Shown in pieces: positions 62,797-64,000 of a DNA stretch of 64,000 bases. A program made the translations under genes and the position numbers. The stretch's first letter is position 1; each line of letters starts with the position of its first letter. The stretch is from Pyropia haitanensis (lineage: Eukaryota; Rhodophyta; Bangiophyceae; Bangiales; Bangiaceae), in NCBI GenBank assembly GCA_008729055.1, contig SDUX01000001.1:248001-312000 (forward strand), in the 5' to 3' direction. A model generated the notes under the pieces. It was not told the DNA's origin, ran no database searches, and worked only from the letters and a program-made list of their open reading frames with translations.

Positions 62797-64000
62797 CGGC
62801 GGCTGACGTGCGGCTGTGCTCCTGTCCGTGATGTTTGGCTGAGCGATGGCGTCTGGCGTGCAGCACACCGGCCGAGCATGTCGTGCAGTGGAGGTGTGGT
62901 GGTCGGACACGGGTTGGGCTGATGTCTCCTTCACGTTTTGGGTGTGTGTGTGTGTGTTGCGTGTCTTTTCCTCCATGCCTTTGTTCATTTTTTTTTGTGT
63001 TGTGTGTGTGTTGTGTGTGTGTTGTGCGTCTTGTGTGTGTGTGTGTGTGTCCACGTGTCGCGTTCTTTTTTGTTGCTTCCACTTTGTCGTTGGCCCCCTG
63101 GTCGCCGGGCATCTCTTATTTTTTTGGCTCTCCTGTCTGTCGATTTCTTCATCACATTTTGTTTCTGCTGCAAGCCTGCTCGTTCGATGAAGATGGCGCG
63201 GTCGCGCTCTTTCGTTGCCCCTCTGCTCTTGTTCCGGCGTGGCTACGGACCGTTCTCCATTTTTCTCGGGAGACCATGACGACAGTTTTCTTTTCTTTTA
63301 CGGTGTCCACTGAGCCTCCTTCTTGCAGGTCGAGCGTCCTACATTGGAAAAGGAGGGCGGAGAGAGCGAAAGAAGAGTGAGAAGGCGGGCTGGGATGTGG
63401 ACGCAAAAGAACAGAGACGTAAAGCGATGTGCGGCAACCAACTTGGCATTACGGCGGAGTCACAGCAATCCCGGCTCGCATACCATCACACACGGTGGAT
63501 TGTACAGAGCGTCGACGTGCATGACAGCTGGCCAGAGGACCTTCCTCTCGCCAACCGCTTGCCTGCCCCCACGCCTCCGCCCGCCTCAGCCCGCCGTCAT
63601 GTTCATCCCTCCCAGCTAGGTCGCAAAGGAGAAGCGTGGGAGGACCGCCAGAGCCCCGCGCATCCATCCCCCCCCCCTGTAAGGCCACGCCGGCACCACC
63701 GTCGACGTGACCCCCAAACCGTCGGGCATGGTGAGCCGAGAGGGGACCCACCGGGAGCACGGCACGCCACAACAATGGCACCAGAGTGCTCACGTGATGA
63801 GCCGCCGTGGCGCCGGCCGGTGCTGACGGGAACCACACACCCTTCGGTCGGCCACAGACAATCTGGAGGTGGTCGCCCATTGACCATGCAAGCGCCGACA
63901 GCAGTGGAGGTGCACCGACGGGGGTGGTGTCGTGGACGTCAAGCGGGTGAGGGGAGGGCGTGCCGCTTACCAGGGTCGAACCGCGGCGTCCGGCAGCGAC
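62797..64000. other. Elongase 3' flank and right end of the window
   Basis: Apart from the GT-rich tract there is no supported gene. Frames near 63450-63890 on the minus strand lack domains. A gene may begin beyond the window. Confidence 0.4.
62935..63055 (+). repeat. GT/T-rich microsatellite in elongase 3' flank
   Basis: Interrupted (GT)n blocks with T runs, about 140 to 260 bases after the elongase stop. It probably lies within or just after the 3' UTR. Confidence 0.7.

Noticed and set aside
62935..63055. CRISPR-like or structured repeat
   Set aside because: It is a simple GT/T microsatellite with no spacer structure, in a eukaryotic 3' flank.

Overview
The window looks like nuclear DNA from a red alga, most likely a bangiophyte such as Porphyra/Pyropia. 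Evidence for a eukaryotic nucleus: spliceosomal introns, an F-box protein, TIM50, a UQCC1/CBP3-type complex III assembly factor, a LENG8/THP3-type SAC3 protein, an ELO elongase, a Ty1/copia retrotransposon and hAT debris. Two proteins begin with MAAF/MAFR leaders like rhodophyte plastid transit peptides. Most of the DNA is extremely G+C-rich and full of long G or C homopolymers. Several clear genes change frame exactly at these runs, so their coding sequence is given as a span with frame jumps; these may be sequencing errors or real length variants. The species is inferred.

Layout. 0.9-4.4 kb: a frame-broken secreted Cys-rich protein and a small two-exon membrane protein. 5.8-12.4 kb: two mitochondrial genes on the minus strand, TIM50 and an Hsp78-type ClpB. 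13.8-27.5 kb: five paralogues (P1-P5) of a secreted protein family with a signal peptide, an acidic pro-region and an Arg-rich domain with six cysteines; P2 and P3 form a near-identical inverted pair. 28.4-36.3 kb: a complete copia element (6,422 bp, matching LTRs, GATCC target duplication) between two convergent copies of tRNA-Gly(CCC) that lie in an inverted duplication. 37.3-41.4 kb: a small protein with a strict nine-residue Asn repeat and an F-box/LRR protein. 42.8-43.3 kb: hAT transposase tail. 44.4-48.5 kb: a secreted subtilisin-like protease, a CCAAT-rich spacer, and a plastid trigger factor. 51.2-54.5 kb: a secreted Cys-rich protein and UQCC1. 56.4-62.8 kb: the SAC3-family protein, a plastid-targeted protein of unknown role, and the ELO elongase.

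Genes are not in operons. Mitochondrial biogenesis (TIM50, Hsp78, UQCC1), plastid (trigger factor, the 60 kb protein) and secretory functions are interspersed. The strongest candidate for something undescribed is the P1-P5 family: its acidic pro-region, polybasic hinge and cationic six-Cys domain resemble the precursor layout of cationic antimicrobial or matrix proteins. That function is inference. All four introns that I could define from reading phase have GTNCGT donors rather than GTRAGT.
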